Origin: Chionoecetes opilio
Lineage: Eukaryota > Arthropoda > Malacostraca > Decapoda > Majidae
Assembly: GCA_016584305.1 (NCBI GenBank)
Contig: JACEEZ010020019.1
Span: forward strand, 345,368-409,367
DNA length: 64,000 nucleotides
Reading direction: 5' to 3'
Shown: piece after piece, positions 1-11,900 of the stretch
How the letters are laid out: each line of letters begins with the position of its first letter
Numbering within the stretch: position 1 is the first letter of the stretch
Notes under the pieces: model-generated
Databases searched by the model: none
Told to the model about the DNA's origin: nothing
The model's input: the letters and a program-made list of their open reading frames with translations, nothing else
Position numbers and translations under genes: made by a program

Positions 1-221
1 CCATTAGAACAAGCACCGCTTATTAGGAAGCGCTATGATCATTTGTATCATAACCGCACTCAGGTCTGCTTCCGTTCCCCACTAATTGTTAACAAGTATA
101 AAAAAATATACTTATATCTATATCTATATCTACCTATATAAAAAAAAGTATACCATATCCACCTATATTTTTTTTTAACTAGTAGGTGGATGACTGGAGT
201 GGGTAGATGGATTAAGAGTGG

Positions 222-460
222 ATGGGCTGGGTGGGGAGTGGGTGTGGGTGTGTGTGTGGTGTGGGTGTGTGTGGGTGGTGGGTGTGTGGTGGGTGCGTGC
301 GTGTGTGTGTGGTGGGTGCGTGTGTGTGGTGGGTGGTGGGTGCGTGTGTGTGTGTGGTGGGTGTGTGTGTGTGTGTGTGGTGGGTGTGTGTGTGTGGTGG
401 GTGGGTGTGTGTGTGGGTGTGTGTGTGTGTGGTGGGTGCGTGTGTGTGTGTGTGGTGTTA
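222..460. repeat. GT-rich minisatellite
   Basis: Degenerate tandem array of TGTG, GGTGGGTG and GTGCGTG blocks. Both strands give long open frames (VCVWW or THTHPPHTH type), which come from the repeat and are not genes. The C-rich array at 7145-7510 is of the same kind on the opposite strand. Confidence 0.9.
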
Positions 461-528
461 CTCACAGGTGGAAAGATTTGCCACTTCCAGGTCCTGGTCT
501 GTTTGTACAGGACATAGCAGCACAGCGT

Positions 529-605
529 GGCATGACGAGGTGATAACACAGCCAGACAGCAAGCACAACTTGGCATGACGAGGCGATAACACAGCCAGAC
601 AGCAA
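529..605. repeat. 43 bp tandem duplication
   Basis: A segment beginning GGCATGACGAGG at 529 recurs at 572 with one change (GGTGAT to GGCGAT), followed by AACACAGCCAGACAGCAA in both. It is a simple two-copy tandem duplication with no coding potential seen. Confidence 0.85.
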
Positions 606-737
606 CGCGAGCCGCAGAAACAAGGCTTTGTTTTGGTTACGACAAGATGGCGGACAGTTGGAACCAGTGCTGAGCCAGGCTTCCGCGATCCATGTTATAT
701 AGATCAGTGGCGCCACCTGGTTTAGCAGAAAAATAGT

Positions 738-1290
738 TTTAATCATAATTTGTAGTGGAAGCTCAATTCAAGCATGGGTCGATAGATAATCATGCACTGA
801 TCATATATCATCAACTTAAGAACAAAATCTATGGTGCATATCCAATTAAGAACACCGCTAATTACCGCTTTAATCTAAATTATGAGTGGAAAATTAAAAC
901 AAGTGCCTAATTGTAGTATGATGTACCAGCAAGCTTAATCAAGTGCTCAAGAACATTTTTTATGGTGCGTTCCGTACTTAAGAACCGGTCAAAGGTTACG
1001 TGGGGCCCTGATAAGAGTTTAATCATAATTTGTAGTGGAAGCTCAATTCATGCATGGATCGATAGATAATCATGCACTGATCATATATCATCAACTTAAG
1101 AACAAAAGCTATGGTGCATATCCAATTAAGAACACCGCTAATTACCACTTTAATCAAAATTATGAGAAGAAAATTAAAACAAGTGCCTAATTGTAATATG
1201 ATGTACCAGCAAGCTTAATCAAGTGCTTAAGAACACTTTTTATGGTGCGTTCCGTAGGCCTACTTAAAAACCGGTAAAAGGTCACCGGAT
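738..1290. repeat. 280 bp tandem duplication in left foldback arm
   Basis: TTTAATCATAATTTGTAGTG starts at 738 and again at 1018. The two units share nearly all of their sequence, including motifs such as CAAGCTTAATCAAGTGC. The right arm carries the same pair in inverse orientation at about 5170-5725, so the duplication predates or was copied with the arm inversion. Confidence 0.85.
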
Positions 1291-1354
1291 CGAGTTTGCG
1301 ACACTCAAATGCAACAAATCGTTACTTTTCCGTGTGGTATAGCGTAGACCCGAA

Positions 1355-1565
1355 CGGAACTATACAGACAGACAGACAGACAGACAGCGAGAGAGACAGA
1401 TAGACAGACAGCGAGAGAGACAGACAGTGAGAGAGACAGACAGACAGACAGCGAGAGACAGACAGACAGAGAGAGAGACAGACAGACAGACAGAGCGATA
1501 GACAGACAGACAGTCAGAGAGCGAGAGACATACAGAGAGACAGACAGACAGACAGAGAGAGACAT
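1355..1565. repeat. (CAGA)n microsatellite
   Basis: Imperfect CAGACAGA/GAGAGACAGA array in the left foldback arm, mirrored by the TCTG array at 4868-5090 in the right arm. Confidence 0.95.
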
Positions 1566-1705
1566 CATATCGTTGGGTTTCGGGCAGCGAGGTAAAAATC
1601 TTCAATGGAACATCATAAGGCCTGTGGTTGTTCGCATTTGAACAACGACAGGCCTTATGATGTTCTATTGAAGACTTACCTCGCTGCCCGAAGCCCAACG
1701 ATATG
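1563..1705. repeat. Near-palindrome (hairpin) in left arm
   Basis: About 65 bp of sequence beginning CATATCGTTGGGTTTCGGGC is followed, after a few bases, by its near-perfect reverse complement ending GCCCAACGATATGAT. The centre is near 1634-1640 (GCATTTGAACAACG). The same hairpin is at 4726-4868. It resembles a short foldback MITE or a recombination-prone cruciform. Confidence 0.85.
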
Positions 1706-2019
1706 ATTGATGTCTCTGTCTGTCTTTTTTTTTTTTTTTTTTTTTTTTATTTAAACATACATACACTAAAAGCCCAAAGGTGCACTGTCGTGTGCTACCT
1801 ATCTTAAGGACAAATTGAATGTAACTATATACACATAAATACAAAGATTTAAAAAAACTAACATTTATATATAGATTTATAGAGTCTGGCTCTCTCGCTC
1901 TCTGTCTGTCTGTCTCTCTCGCTCTCTGTCTGTCTGTCTCTCGCTCTCTGTCTGTCTGTCTGTCTGTCTCTCGCTTTCTGTCTGTTTGGCTGTCTGTCTC
2001 GCTCTCTGTCTGTCTATTC

Positions 2020-2055
2020 TGTCTCTTATCTCGTCTCTCTCTCTTCTCTCTCTCC

Positions 2056-2140
<85 letters not shown>

Positions 2141-2175
2141 CTCTTATATATAATTATATATATATATATTTTATA

Positions 2176-2207
<32 letters not shown>

Positions 2208-2370
2208 TAATATATAATATATGTGTGTAGAGAGAGAGAGAGAGAGAGAGATAAGAGACAGAATAGACAGACAGAGAGCGAGACAGACAGCCAAACAGAC
2301 AGAGAGCGAGAGACAGACAGACAGAGAGCGAGAGACAGACAGATAGATAGATAGATAGATAGATAAATTT
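2020..2370. repeat. (TC)n, (TA)n and (GACAGA)n block
   Basis: (TC)n runs from about 2036 to 2145, then AT repeats to about 2220, then a GA/CAGA tract with (GATA)n at 2341-2365. The open frames here are repeat translations. Confidence 0.95.
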
Positions 2371-2489
2371 ATTGACCACAGCATACATATTACTGTATAA
2401 AATACATAACATATAACGTAATATCAAGTTTGCAACAGTATAAATATATGGAATAATTCGCCTAAACTGTAGTCCACAAAAAAACTTTA

Positions 2490-2957
2490 CATACAAGTAT
2501 AGTTATATTACTGAGAGGTAGCTCAACTGAAATTATACAAAATATTCATCTAAAAAATAATATCACTGAAAAACACTAATAAGACAAAAAGTGAAAAATA
2601 ATAAGTCATAAAAAGGAAAGTAAGAACACGTTACTAAAAAGTAAAACACCAAAGGAAACAAAACATTAAAAGTAATACCAGAAAGATTATAAAATTCTAA
2701 AAAGATGAATGTTAAGTGTAAAAATTGCTAAACAAAACCACGCGATACATTACGGGGAAAAACGTAAAATGCAGAAAACTAACCTATTTAATAGTTAAAA
2801 CATAAATGTTAGGAGTAAAATTACTATACAAACTCAAAATATAGAGTAAAATAAAAATAGCCTATAATACAAAGACAAATTACACAAACATATGAACATA
2901 AACACAACATGAAACATTAATAAAACAGCACAGCAATATATCCTGATGCTTCGCTTC
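2490..2957. other. AT-rich gap, nothing recognised
   Basis: Strongly A-rich sequence (about 470 bp) downstream of the RT fragment stop codon. It could be the 3' untranslated region of that element. No motif or gene is visible. Confidence 0.6.
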
Positions 2958-4087
2958 TTACATATAAAGTCTGAGGATATCGTGAATCACTTTACAGGTT
3001 GTATCATGTGAATATCTGCCAGTAAAAAGTTCCTCTAACTTGTTAAGGCCAAACGCTTGTCTAACATTATAAGAAAATGGACAGTCCTCTACTACATGTC
3101 TCTCTGTCTGCACGTGCCCACATACGCATAACCGCTCCTCGACTGGGAGGCGACCACGCCCTCGTCTATTCCAGCGTCCTGTTTCGATACACAGACTGTG
3201 TCCCGACACCCGAAAACGAGTAAAGGATATTCTATGGCGGTCGTTAACAGTATGGCGTTTGGTGTATATATTGTGAACATTAAGGTCGGGATTGATGTCT
3301 TTGTACACTATACATTTTGATGCATTTGACTGGATAATGGATGAAATCACACTTTGCATTAGAGTATTTACATCAGGGATCTCATTATCCATAAAGCTAC
3401 GTATTCTCCTTCCACTAGGCGTCCTGGCACCCAAAACTGTTGAGATGGCGAACATTAGAGGATCATCCGTAAGATCAGATCTTTCGGATCTCATTTTAGA
3501 AAAGAATTTGTGTTGTTTCAGTTGAATCATATCAGGTAATGTTGTGTATCCTATCTCAGCGTAGCAGACATTGTTTGGGGTTGATTTTCTTACTCCCAAA
3601 AGCTGTTTTAGGGCCCAATTGTATAATTTGATAACGGGTTTAAGATCAGCTTCCACCCATGACTCGCAGCCATACAAAAGTGAGGACATCAATGCTGCGT
3701 CAAAAACTCGTCGTTTCACTATGAATGGCACATCGTTGTTTTTATTAACAAATGACACAAATTTTAAAACATGGCACAACTTATTCTTAGCATGCACTTT
3801 TACTGCGGTTGACACCGAGCCGTCGCTGGTGAAGGGAGATCCCAGGTAGATGTAAGTGGAGCAAAGCTCAATAACAAATTCATTCACCTGCAGAGGCTCG
3901 GAGTCATCGACCGTCCCATTAATCACAAAAAAATTGGTTTTAGACTGATTAATAACCATTCCATACTCTGCACAGAAAGACAGTAAGATTCTCACCTTTT
4001 GTATCATGTTGTCGCGACTTATAGATAACAAAACTGTATCGTCCATCATGACCAATATGTGAAGCCATTGAATAAAACCTTCTGCTG
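2958..4087 (-). pseudogene. Non-LTR retrotransposon reverse transcriptase, C-terminal fragment
   Basis: A 365-codon open frame on the minus strand ending at 2958; the reading frame stays open upstream to about 4087, where it runs into a CAGA repeat. Its beginning reads LVMMDDTVLL, which fits the catalytic YxDD box of a LINE reverse transcriptase (here MMDD). It is followed by YLGSPFTSDG and LLYGCESW, typical of the palm/thumb region of non-LTR elements, and near the C-terminus by CVCGHVQTERHVVEDCP, a small Cys/His knuckle. The N-terminal endonuclease and first RT motifs are missing, so it is a 5' truncated fragment lying inside the foldback structure. The clade is not assigned. The intact length of the surviving frame suggests fairly recent capture. 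Whether it mobilised the structure is unknown. Confidence 0.7.
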
Positions 4088-4270
4088 TACAGACAGAGAG
4101 CGAGAGAGACAGACAGACAGAGAGCGAGAGAGCCAGACTATAAATCTATCTATAAATGTTAGTTTTTTTAAATCTTTGTATTTATGTGTATATAGTTATA
4201 TTCAATTTGTCCTTAAGATAGGTAGCACACGACAGTGCACCTTTGGGCTTTTAGTATATGTATGTTTAAA

Positions 4271-4694
4271 TCAAGTATAGACGTCCAGCCTCTGGCCCCT
4301 TTGCTTTTGGCTCAGTTCTTGCGGCTGGAACGTGACAGCGAGCCACGTTCCAGCCAATTAACTCATTACGTGAATTACTCATTAAGCCATAAGGGCTTGT
4401 TCTATGCAAAAAGTTTGTTTGTACAGACCCCCATTGATTTTGACAGCACTACTTGGATGTCGAATGTCAGCTCAATCCGACAATAATTAGGAGTAGTTTA
4501 CGCTAATTACTCATTAAGGGCTTGTTTTACGCAACAAAATTCTTCCGACGACCCCCATTGATTTTGACAGCACTACTTGCATGTCAAATTTCAGCTCAAT
4601 CCGACAGTAATTAGGATTAGTTATACACTTTTTTGGCGGAAACTTGGTTCCACGGGTCTTATGGTAAGCGACAGCGAGCGAAGCTCGCTGTCAA
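4271..4694. mobile_element. Hairpin-ended short element, copy 1 (Helentron/HINE-like)
   Basis: The element begins TCAAGTATAGACGTCCAGCC and ends in a 10 bp stem hairpin (GACAGCGAGC, loop, GCTCGCTGTC) followed by AA. It has no matching terminal inverted repeats. Inside is a second palindrome (GGCTGGAACGTG / CACGTTCCAGCC) and two diverged half-repeats containing CCCCCATTGATTTTGACAGC. The same element occurs twice in tandem at 57478-58586. A hairpin at one terminus, lack of TIRs and tandem copies fit a non-autonomous Helentron-associated element; that class is an inference. It sits in the right arm of the foldback and is absent from the left arm, so it inserted after the arms formed. Confidence 0.6.
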
Positions 4695-4725
4695 TAAAAA
4701 ATCAAATAAAAAAAAGACAGACAGA

Positions 4726-4868
4726 GACATATCGTTGGGTTTCGGGCAGCGAGGTAAGTCTTCAATAGAACATCATAAGGCCTGTGGCTGTTCAAATGCG
4801 AACAACCACAGGCCTTATGATGTTCCTTTGAAGATTTTTACCTCGCTGCCCGAAACCCAACGATATGA
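4726..4868. repeat. Near-palindrome (hairpin) in right arm
   Basis: Counterpart of the 1563-1705 palindrome: CATATCGTTGGGTTTCGGGC on one side, CCCGAAACCCAACGATATG on the other, with centre near 4795. Confidence 0.85.
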
Positions 4869-5092
4869 TGTCTCTCTCTCTGTCTGTCTGTCTGTCTCTC
4901 TGTCTGTCTCTCGCTCTCTGACTGTCTGTCTGTCTATCGTTCTCTGTCTGTCTCTCTCTCTCTGTCTGTCTGTCTCTCGCTGTCTGTCTGTCTGTCTCTC
5001 TCGCTGTCTGTCTGTCTGTCTCTCTCGCTGTCTGTCTGTCTGTCTCTCTCGCTGTCTGTCTGTCTGTCTCTCGCTGTCTGTCTGTATAGTTC
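4868..5092. repeat. (TCTG)n microsatellite
   Basis: TCTG/TCTCTCGC array in the right foldback arm, complementary to the left arm CAGA tract. Confidence 0.95.
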
Positions 5093-5751
5093 CGTTCGGG
5101 TCTACGCTATACCACACGGAAAAGTAACGATTTGTTGCATTTGAGTGTCGCAAACTCGATCCGGTGACCTTTTACCGGTTTTTAAGTAGGCCTACGGAAC
5201 GCACCATAAAAAGTGTTCTTAAGCACTTGATTAAGCTTGCTGGTACATCATACTACAATTAGGCACTTGTTTTAATTTTCCTCTCATAATTTTGATTGAA
5301 GTGGTAATTAGCGGTGTTCTTAATTGGATATGCACCATAGCTTTTGTTCTTAAGTTGATGATATATGATCAATGCATGATTATCTATCGATCCATGCATG
5401 AATTGAGCTTCCACTACAAATTATGATTAAAATCTTATCAGGGCCCCACGTAACCTTTGACCGGTTCTTAAGTACGGAACGCACCATAAAAAATGTTCTT
5501 GAGCACTTGATTAAGCTTGCTGGTACATCATACTACAATTAGGCACTTGTTTTAATTTTCCTCTCATAATTTTGATTAAAGTGGTAATTAGCGCTAATTA
5601 GCGGTGTTCTTAATTGGATATGCACCATAGATTTTTTCTTAAGTTGATGATATATGATCAGTGCATGATTATCTATCGATCCATGCTTGAATTGAGCTTC
5701 CACTACAAATTATGATTAAAACTATTTTTTCTGCTAAACCAGGTGGCGCTG

Positions 5752-7140
5752 ACAACCAAACGCACCATTCGCGCAACTTAAGAATCGCCTTTCCAGACTC
5801 CCACAGGTCCCATGTGTAGATTCCGCACCCCAAACCTTTTCCACTCGAGATTATGAATAAACCTCAGTGCGCTCCCGGACTAACAGTTGTCTGTTAGGTT
5901 TTGTCGAGTAGATAGGTGAAAAAATTGGGTTTTTGAAACGTGTCTCAAGAACCAAATTTCTTCAATATTGAACAAAAGAATTAAGAGCTTAAGCTAGGTT
6001 TGCTTTGTCCCAATCAGAATTTATAAAAAGTTCAGAAGTTAGGCACTCTGTGGCATCTCTCCGTGAGTCACTTATTTCCTGTTGACAGTGGCGGCTCGTG
6101 ATAAAATACAATGGAGGGACTGCAAGCTTTACACAACAGTAGGATACACAAATTTTAACTCAGGTATGAGTTGTAGTTGATGTTCACGGATTTCAGGGCA
6201 TGGTATTAGTGGTGGTGGTAGAAGGGATGGTGGGGGTGGTATAGAGGAGATGGCTGAGGTGGTGATGGTAGAATTACAGTACTATTACTTGAAAATAAAG
6301 TCAGTACCGCTTGATTTCAGTCTTTTCATTTAATGTCAGCTGGGATAAGTTGATGTTTTGCAAATACTTCACTGGATTTTCCATCGTCATACGGTAATTA
6401 AAGAAAGCACGATTTAACCACACCATTTACACGCACTGTAAACACGAGAGGGACGAGACATGAGGCGTATTTTGTGACTACAATACAAAGCAGAATTATA
6501 CTTATTTAAGCTCCGCCCACTTATTTTCTACTCTTTTGCGTGTACAGAAAAGGGACCAGATACACTCGAGTAAAATTATCCTTTTTTTGGAAAAATATAC
6601 TCTTTTGGGTGTGGGTGGTCCTTTCAAGAGCCTGGCCAATCAGATCGCGCGCATGAGAAAATCTTATCAGACCTCCTCCCGTAAATATGTTTCTGTTTTC
6701 CTTTAATTCTCATCCAATTCAACATTCATTACATGCGCACGACATGCAAAGGATACTGTATTTAATTAGGAGTAGGTATACAAGGAGTAGTAATTGGAGT
6801 AGAGTAGGTGACTCTTAACAGGTAAGAAGTCACAAATATTAAAATTCTCCAGCGACGTCTGGGAACAATTTTGCCAATCCCTCGAATCTTTCATTGCGTC
6901 CGAATCTTCGTTGATGCTTGCTGGCTTAGCACCAAAACTGGTGTATTATTGCTATAGTATAGTCAAATACTTAAATATATTCATGAGTGATATTACATTT
7001 GCAATAGAAATGTATAATTTTGGTATATATGTTATATCACACAAAAAGAAAGCCTTTTAGAGAACCTATCGCAGGGCACGAATACGAACATTTCATCAGT
7101 CTGATTCAGCTCCAACACGGTAGGAAGCCTCTCCAAGACT
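5752..7140. other. Non-coding stretch with a dispersed repeat
   Basis: No gene is visible. At 6093 a repeat starts CAGTGGCGGCTCGTGATAAA; the same start is at 21917 and a relative is at 14696. The segment at about 6462-6520 (GGCGTATTTTGTG, then AATTATACTTATTTAAGC) recurs at 14814-14870. The start motif resembles a hAT-type DNA transposon end, but I found no matching other end. Confidence 0.5.
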
Positions 7141-7144
7141 ATAA

Positions 7145-7512
7145 CACACCCATCACAAACCCACCACCACCAAGGCGCCCACCACCCACCCGCCCACCAC
7201 CCACCCACCCACCACCCACCCACCCACCACCCGCCCACCACCACCCACACCACCCACCACCGCCTACCACACATCCTCACACACCACCCACCACAACCCC
7301 ACACACATCCGCCCCCACCCACCACCACCACCCCACCCGCCCATCCACCCACCACCACCACCCACCCACCACCCCACACCACCTATCACACACCCCCACC
7401 ACAGCCACCACATCCGCCCCCACCCACACCTTACCCACCCACCACACCACACACTCATCACACCACCCACCACACGCCCATCACACATCCGCCCACCACA
7501 CACCCGCCCATG
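7145..7512. repeat. C/A-rich (CCACCCACCA)n minisatellite
   Basis: Degenerate CCACC/CCACACC/CCGCCCACC array. The long proline/histidine/threonine frame across it is a repeat translation and does not look like a gene. Confidence 0.9.
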
Positions 7513-7559
7513 GATGTTAAACGGGGGAGATGCAACTGGAGGATGAATCACAACCAGCA

Positions 7560-8690
7560 TTCATCTAGGTTTAGGCAAAGAATAATTGGGGAAACGTAGA
7601 TGTAGGTGGGGTGGTGGGGGGGACCCCTATTTAGGGGGGAAAAATATTAAAAAAAAACCTTTTTTTTACCTGAGAGAGTGCACACTGTCCCAAAAAAAAC
7701 TTCACAATATGGCCCAACTATAGTCCCCCCTCATAAATATTTAACTCAGATAATAAGGTCTTTTAAAGGGTTTTTTTTTTAAATTTTTGGCACCTCGTCC
7801 GGTGTCCCCCCCTGAGGGGGGAAACCCCGGTCAGGTAGGGGGGGGCACCGTATGATTTTTTTAAACTATATTACATCAAACATTTTGTGTTTTTTTTCCC
7901 TGAAATAAACATATATGCAAACCTGACCCCCACCATTATTTTTGGGTGATAAAATAAAAGATAAGCTCAAAAAAATAGCATTTATTAAAAGATAGGTCTG
8001 GGTTTTTTTATGCTCACTTTTTCAAAAAGTGAAAAATCTGAAGGATGCAGGGGGGGAAAACACTTCACCAGGTCAGCCTGCCTCTTGGTGATCCCTTTTT
8101 GGGGGTCACCGGCCCAACCTTGCACTGTTCGGTTAAACAGAAGCTTTCTAGGATGGTAGGGAAGGTGAACGTGTCTGGGGTGTTAGGGGATTTCATCCGG
8201 AGGAAAAAAAGGTTTTAAATTTTTCCCATCCTCCTGATGGCCAACACCTGAGCAACATAGAAAACCTAAGTGCCCACCCCCCCTTCCCTCCTCCAGCTTC
8301 ACTAAACCAAAAACAAAGTCCCCACCTGTGATGTTTTCGCAGCAAAAGGGGTGAGCTGCAGCCCAGGTGCCCTCGTCGTCCCCCTCACCCGATACTCGGA
8401 GGGCCCGTCCAGCTGAATCGGACATCATAACCTCCTCCTCTAGGGGTGTCTTCCTCCGGGACAGGCACAGATTCTTCCCTGGGGACCCTTCTTCTTTCCC
8501 AAATGTTTTTTTTTCACCGCTCCTTTTTTTTGTTTTCCACCCTTCTGCCCTTCCTGCCTTAAACCTAGGTCAGATATTCCTCCTTTCTCGGTTAAAATGC
8601 GGCCCCCCCTCTTCCGTCCCTTCCAAAAGGACGAGGATTACCTTGGGGAACGGCCCTGACACACTCTGGGGTTAAGTTGTCTGTTGAGAA
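7560..8690. other. Homopolymer-rich sequence, no gene recognised
   Basis: Very frequent runs of G, C, A and T of 5-9 bases (for example around 7610-7700 and 7800-7860) break every frame. This looks either like decayed repeats or poorly polished assembly. No protein family was recognised in six frames. Confidence 0.5.
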
Positions 8691-8945
8691 GGGGTCCGGG
8701 GTTTTTGGCGGGTGCGTCGTGCTCGGGCCCGGGGTGGCGGGGCATCGTGGGGGGCCCGGGGTGGCAGGCTCTGTCGTGCGGGGGCTGGGGGTGGCAGCTT
8801 TGTCGTGCGGGGGCCCGGGTGGCAGGGGGCGTCGTGCGGGGGCCCGGGGTGGCAGGCTCTGTCTGCGGGGGCCCGGGGTGGAGGCTCGCGTGCTGGTGCT
8901 GGGGGTGGCGGGCTCTGCGTGCTGGGCCCGGGGTGGCAGGCACAC
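8690..8945. repeat. GC-rich minisatellite
   Basis: About seven degenerate copies of a unit around 30-45 bp containing GGGCCCGGGGTGGC and GTCGTGCGGG. Long open frames on both strands (GPGVAG or PATPGPR type) are artefacts of the repeat. G-runs make G-quadruplex formation possible. Confidence 0.85.
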
Positions 8946-11900
8946 ATCTACCTGGAGACCGGGGGAAAGGGGGTATAGTTTCTGAGGTATGGCCTTCAGC
9001 CATGCTCCTCTCCATCAAACCCCCTCCCCAGAAGAAGTTGGATAACTTCCACTAAAAATTCTGGGGGTTTCCGGCGCTGGGTTACATGCGCTCCTACAAA
9101 CACATCATCTGGGAAGATTTGCGTTTGAGTGGGCCATATCCCAGTCCCCCGGGAAAAACCACTGAGAAGTTGGGAGGGGGTAGTGGTTTTGGTCCAGCCT
9201 AGAAGCAAACTCTGGCAACTTGTGGACTGTTATGTCTCGTTAGGGGCATGAGCGCGTGGTCTTTCAGTGGGCAGCGGGAAATGTCTTAAGGGCCCAAAGA
9301 CCTCACACCCAAAGGCGGATTTTTGTCGTTGTATGCGGGGGCAATAACCAAACACGATACCATCATTTCGCAATCAACAGGTGAATGTTCATGTGACATT
9401 CAGCATTGTCATGATCAGAAAATCTTGTTCTCACAGAAGAACAAGACTTCTCATGGAGAGCTAAAGGGCGCACAAAGCTTCACCATTCATCCGCCACTGG
9501 GATGAAATTTCCCCTTTTGGAAAAACCAAAGATCTTTTTCCCTCATGAAGGGGGATTCCATGGGCATCTGGGAATTATAAACACGGGGGGGGATGGACTC
9601 CCCCAAAACATTTATAATGCCCACAAACTTCATGCTGTCCCCCGCTTTTCAGGGTTTACCTGCGTGGCTACTGGCGGCCTCTGCACACAAAAAACCTTTG
9701 ACTGGTTTTCATAACAGTCGACAATGAACTCTCACCCAAATTTGTATACCCGGTCCGGCGTAAATGTGTATTTCTCCAAAGCTAATTTTAAACCCTTAAA
9801 AAAGGGTTTTCCACATTGACTTTGTTAAAGGGAAACAATCCTGGCAATGGACACCCTTTCCGGACCTTCAATCAAGGTTTGGATGACGGTTCATGAACAT
9901 AGTACAGCCCCTTGTCCCCATTTTTCCCTTTTTTCTCCCAGGCGCAGGGGCTCTTGCCCCCACAACTATGGCAACGGGTACACCATCCTACGCACTCGTT
10001 CATGGGCAGGCCGTAGAAACATCTGGCTGCGTGGATGGTATAACCCAGAAAATGTATTTTTCCCTTGTTGAGGGCTAAAAAACCCCATTGCTAGGGAGAA
10101 ACAGCCTATAGGTAACTCCATCCGACGCTTCTTCGATGATAGGGCTCCTTAACAAAAAAAATGAATTAGGCTTAAAAGGCCCTTGCTGGCAACAAAATTT
10201 AAAAAAAAATTAATAAATAGAGCGTTTAAAGGCACCCTTTTTAACAAAAAAAATTTAAATTAGGATTAGAAGGCCCTTCTGGAAATAAAAGCTAAAAAAA
10301 AAATGAATAAATTTTAAAATCTATAAATTAGAAAAATTAAGTACCCTGGGGTCTTTTTTGATCCTCATCCCGGGGAGAAAAAAGAAGAGTGGGATGGGTC
10401 TACAAAAAGACCTTTGGGGGGGATATGGAACAAAATGAGCAACTTCACAAGATTTGTTTTCTTGATGTTGAATCGGCAGCGGCTTTTTTCAGGCTGCACT
10501 AGGCCACGCGGTGCTTAAAGGCAGCCTCCGGCAGTGCGGCCATCTGCTTGTCGTCTTTCCCGACTATTTGCGAGGCATGATGACGGTGATGGGGGTAGGT
10601 TTGGTTTTGATTGAAAAAATTAAAGCATTAGACATCATGCATAGTTAGGTAGGTTTGTTTTTGGTTAGCTTGCTTTGTATTTTTTTTCATGTAGAGGCAT
10701 TCTTGCATGGCCACCCTTTATTTTGGGGCTATGAGTTTGGCAATACATGTGGGGGGTCCCAACGTCATGCCCCCCAAAAAATGCAGTGTTAAATGTTTTT
10801 TTTAACCATAAAAAATTAATTCTAGAATCTTCTAATAACTAAAACACTTATTAATAGTTTTCATGTGCTTATAGTAATAAAACCGATTAGCATCATAAAT
10901 TTTAAAACCAATCACCTTCAAATTTACACCAACAAAAAAAACTGTTCCTTTAATTTTAAAAGCACTAGTTTACCACCCCATTTAATATCATGCTAAAACA
11001 TATCTCACTTTTTTTTATTTTTTTTTAAAATATTTAAAAATATAGTTTTCCAAAAACGTAGTGTGCGGGGGACACCGAACGTCATCCCGAAAATATGCAT
11101 GTTAAAAGGTTTTTTTAACCAAAAAAATTATTCTGAATCATTCTATAACATAAACACTTATAAAAGTTAGTTCAGTCTTTAGCTAAAAACATGTAAAGCC
11201 ATAATTTTAAAACCAAAACACCTTCAACTTTATGCCCCAAAAAAAAAATGTTTTCCCTTTAATTTAAAAGACTATTCACCACCCCCATTTATACATGCGA
11301 AAAATACATAGTCAATCACTGTTTGTTATGTTTGTGTAGGTATTTCAAAAGATATAGCTTTTTTAAAATTTCACTGTACGTTTAAACCCCCGCACTTTTA
11401 CCATACGTTATCCCCCGCGCCCCCAATTTTTTTGAAAAATGCCCCCGCGGCCTTTCGAAAGCATGCACACTTTTTCACTCAATAAATGTCAATACGGTTA
11501 TACCTCGATTCAACTTTCCCAAAAGAATCAGCCTCACACCACGAGACCTATATAAGAACGGCGAAAGTAAAAAAGGAACTACGAAAAAAAAATTTCTTAC
11601 CTGGTAAAAAAAAGGGGTGACGCTGACGCTACCCGTTTCTCGCTGTATTCATGAGGGTGGGCGCTGCATCCTGGTGGATGGTGGGCGAAATTTGAATTAA
11701 ATTTTTGCGTTGGCCTTCGTACGGGGATCGTTCGGTGTGCCCCCCCCCCCCACTAACTAGAATCTGTTCTTTCAACCAAAAACGTTAAGTTAGGGTTTAA
11801 AGGGGGGGTTTGGTATTAACAGATGATACAAAAACAAAAAAGAAAATTATAAAACTACGGGGGTGGAAGAGAAAAAGTTATTGGATATTGTTTTTCCCGG

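Larger units (their letters stand above)
709..5751. mobile_element. Large foldback (inverted-repeat) structure
   Basis: The sequence from about 709 to 1705 is repeated in reverse complement at about 4724-5751. The outermost ends GCGCCACCTGGTTTAGCAG and CTGCTAAACCAGGTGGCGC match. A further inner stretch (about 1749-1920) pairs with about 4085-4272. Each arm contains a 280 bp direct duplication (starts at 738 and 1018 on the left), a CAGA/TCTG tract and a near-palindrome. No clear target duplication was found at the ends. The centre holds a reverse transcriptase fragment on the minus strand. It could be a Foldback-type transposon or a large inverted duplication made when an ancestral repeat was copied; the sequence alone does not decide. 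Confidence 0.75.

Noticed and set aside
190..543. Open frames of about 117 codons on both strands
   Set aside because: They translate a GT-rich tandem repeat (VCVCVW/THTHPP) and have no other gene signs.
1305..1698. Frames rich in [11 protein letters not shown]
   Set aside because: Translation of the CAGA/TCTG tract in the foldback arm.
7020..7520. 166-codon proline/histidine-rich frame
   Set aside because: Translation of a CCACC repeat; starts in unrelated sequence and has no domain.
8592..9055. Overlapping frames on both strands (PATPGP / GPGVAG)
   Set aside because: GC-rich minisatellite keeps several frames open at once; none has coding evidence.
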